This document shows positions 62,591 through 64,000 of a DNA stretch of 64,000 nucleotides, piece by piece. Made by a program: the position numbers and the translations under genes. Position 1 is the stretch's first letter. Every line of letters begins with the position of its first letter. The notes below the pieces were generated by a model that was not told the origin of the DNA, did no database searches, and saw nothing but the letters and a program-made list of their open reading frames with translations. Origin of the DNA: Prostheceraeus crozeri (lineage: Eukaryota; Platyhelminthes; Polycladida; Euryleptidae); assembly GCA_907163375.1 (NCBI GenBank), contig CAJQUW010012931.1:62001-126000 (forward strand). Reading direction: 5' to 3'.

Positions 62591-64000
62591 ATGGAAAGTG
62601 AAAATAAGGACTCGTTTCTAATCTACTTGCCCAGTAATGCTTCTATGAATAAATTTCCCAAAAATAAACCATCAGACTATCGAGTAGAATTAAATCGGCC
62701 ACTGCATTTAGAAGGTGAATGGGAGGTTGGCGTTTCTAGTATTTGCTATGATAGCAATATTCAGAATGTGAATGATTTGGAAGAAATGATATTGACTCCT
62801 CGCACCCATGATGGAATAACGATGAATAATGCATTTCAGTTCCCATACAATTTAACATCAGATGGAAAGTGGAACTATGAATGGATTCAGATAAAATCAG
62901 ATTCTTATGTGCCATTTGGGAATGAGAAAATTATTAAGGCATTCAACAGTGGTAATACTTCCATCATGAAGAATAAAAATCAGAAAGCTTATGAGTTTAC
63001 TATCTATCATTGGAGTGGGAGACAGTTCCTCCGCTTTCATTCTTTTACTAAAGGTCTTACGCTGAGGTTGGATAGTGAATTCTATCCCCATCTCGGTTTT
63101 GGTCATGGACTACATCTAACGTCAATTGCTACTGCAAATGTTAGAAAAGTTTATTCAAATCGAATCAACAAATTTCATTATAGATTTAAAATATTTGATG
63201 AAGATGTTGTAGAATGCGAAGAACGCATCATTTTGAAAAAGCGTGGTGTTCAACCTTTATCACTTATTGAGTTAGTAAAACGATGGAATGAGACTGTGGG
63301 TAAGAAGTATGGAGAGAAAATTATGGCGGACAAAAATAAGTTGGTCATTCAGAAATATAATGACAAACTTACAGTTTATTTCTCTCCAACCTTGCGTCAT
63401 TTTGTAAGACATTATACACCTATTATTGGAAGCGGTGTGGTGTATGCTTCTCATGAATATCACACTAAAGCTGATTCAGTTAATGATGAATGGTGGGTGG
63501 ACATCTATGGCGATCGCATCAAGAAAATTTACCAGTCTTATGAAGAATCTAAAGTTGCTATCAATATAATGCCGCGTCTATATCATACAGTTGAAAGCTT
63601 CATTCATGTAGTAAATCCTTATATACAACAGAAGTTGAAGCATGTGATGAAAAGTAAATATGATGTAAAGACACACCACATTTCGTTTTCAATTGAAAAT
63701 CAACGCGTTGTTCTGAAACTGGGTGATGACATTCAATGTCAATTGAGTAAAAATTTGAAAAAACTCTTTGGTTTTTCAATGCTACAAACTGTGTTTGCTG
63801 CTGCGCATACGATTGGTATAGAAACACCAATGACACTTGATAAACATGAACAGCACCTTTACATTCAAAGTGATTTGATTCTACCTATTTCTGTTGGTGA
63901 GAAAAAAGAATACATTTTACGCGATTTCATTCATGATAAAGACGCTTCATATGGAATAGTCGAGAAGATGTTTGAATCTATTTTCTATCATCCCGTCGTC
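62591..64000 (+). CDS. WEVG-family structural protein 2, cut by the window end
   Basis: Open from ATG 62,591 (MESENKDSFLIYLPSNASMN; an in-frame ATG also at 62,561) to the last base with no stop. KDSFLIYLPSNASMNKFPKN then LNRPLHLEGEWEVGVSSICY fits the family signature better than protein 1. Later blocks FTIYHWSGRQFLRFHSF, LDSEFYPHLGFG, VYFSPTLRHFVRHYTPII, DEWWVDIYGDRIKKIY and KLGDDIQCQLSKNLKKLFGF fit a beta-rich, repeated-domain virion protein. At least 470 residues. A diverged tandem paralogue of the gene before it, suggesting two related capsomer or spike components. Confidence 0.65.
   Translation, partial: MESENKDSFLIYLPSNASMNKFPKNKPSDYRVELNRPLHLEGEWEVGVSSICYDSNIQNVNDLEEMILTPRTHDGITMNNAFQFPYNLTSDGKWNYEWIQIKSDSYVPFGNEKIIKAFNSGNTSIMKNKNQKAYEFTIYHWSGRQFLRFHSFTKGLTLRLDSEFYPHLGFGHGLHLTSIATANVRKVYSNRINKFHYRFKIFDEDVVECEERIILKKRGVQPLSLIELVKRWNETVGKKYGEKIMADKNKLVIQKYNDKLTVYFSPTLRHFVRHYTPIIGSGVVYASHEYHTKADSVNDEWWVDIYGDRIKKIYQSYEESKVAINIMPRLYHTVESFIHVVNPYIQQKLKHVMKSKYDVKTHHISFSIENQRVVLKLGDDIQCQLSKNLKKLFGFSMLQTVFAAAHTIGIETPMTLDKHEQHLYIQSDLILPISVGEKKEYILRDFIHDKDASYGIVEKMFESIFYHPVV

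Larger units (their letters stand above)
51238..64000 (+). mobile_element. Polinton/Maverick-type (adintovirus-like) element, left part
   Basis: Packaging ATPase, chromodomain integrase, adenain-type protease and capsid-type proteins in one compact cluster define a Polinton/adintovirus. Genes are nearly gap-free, unlike the surrounding DNA, and frames show no stops or shifts, so this copy looks intact as far as visible. The left end is at about 51,240-51,300; the right end and the polymerase B expected in this class are outside the window. Most genes run rightward, with a leftward block of three at 59,872-61,118. Confidence 0.9.

Noticed and set aside
51238-64000. Protein-primed DNA polymerase B
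   Set aside because: Expected for a Polinton but no DxxSLYPS/YxDTD-type motifs were seen; it probably lies beyond the window.
1-64000. CRISPR array, rRNA or bacterial operons
   Set aside because: No regularly spaced repeats or rRNA-like sequence; introns, LINE tails and PLEs show eukaryotic DNA.

Overview
The window is AT-rich eukaryotic DNA, probably from a marine invertebrate (introns with GT..AG borders, LINEs with ATT-type tails, Penelope-like elements, MITEs, a Tc1 transposon and one glycosyltransferase exon). I cannot name the species. It falls into two parts: about 51 kb of gene-poor DNA built from nested transposable elements, and a right-hand 12.7 kb that is the left part of a virus-like Polinton/Maverick (adintovirus-type) element running off the window end.

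Positions 1-12,000 hold a foldback MITE, a LINE 3' end, two Penelope-like (PLE) remnants with inverted flanks, two further inverted-repeat MITEs, one possible first coding exon (10,073) and otherwise unrecognised sequence. Positions 11,840-24,780 are a nest I could resolve at its junctions: a jockey-like LINE is split by a hAT-like element (12,025-24,549). That element holds a minus-strand CR1/L2-like LINE (LINE-A). LINE-A is split by a second hAT-like element (13,707-15,389), a palindromic PLE (15,892-17,037) and a larger palindromic PLE (17,205-22,869). The larger PLE is itself split by LINE-B (18,320-21,408). Reading frames rejoin across several of these insertions and target duplications are visible.

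Positions 25,000-51,240 contain PLE fragments, the only clear host exon (a GT32-type glycosyltransferase, minus strand, 26,455-27,114), several palindromes, an L2-like LINE with an intact catalytic motif, an apparently intact Tc1 transposon (41,955-43,551) and two diverged copies of a ~1 kb repeat. The virus-like element appears to have inserted at the end of the second copy.

Positions ~51,240-64,000 carry the virus-like element: a G/C-rich repetitive left end, a CCAAT/TATA promoter, then genes for an unknown basic-tailed protein, a DEDDh exonuclease, a domain resembling the piece upstream of Polinton DNA polymerases, two small zinc-finger proteins, a basic GG-tail protein, packaging ATPase, PX-like protein, Cys-rich protein, chromodomain integrase, core/minor capsid protein, hexon-like capsid protein and adenain-type protease. 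On the opposite strand lie a full two-repeat TATA-binding-protein homologue and two paralogous PC4-like proteins. Two tandem WEVG-family structural proteins follow, the last cut by the window end. No DNA polymerase B is in the window.

The most interesting system is the regulation of this element. A motif ATGCAAA(n) lies 29-46 bp before the start codon of genes that have an upstream gap, and is absent before genes that overlap or abut the preceding gene. This suggests operon-like units headed by a TATA-like motif, in an element that encodes its own TBP. In addition a 5' exon consisting of just the ATG appears able to splice to two different reading frames.
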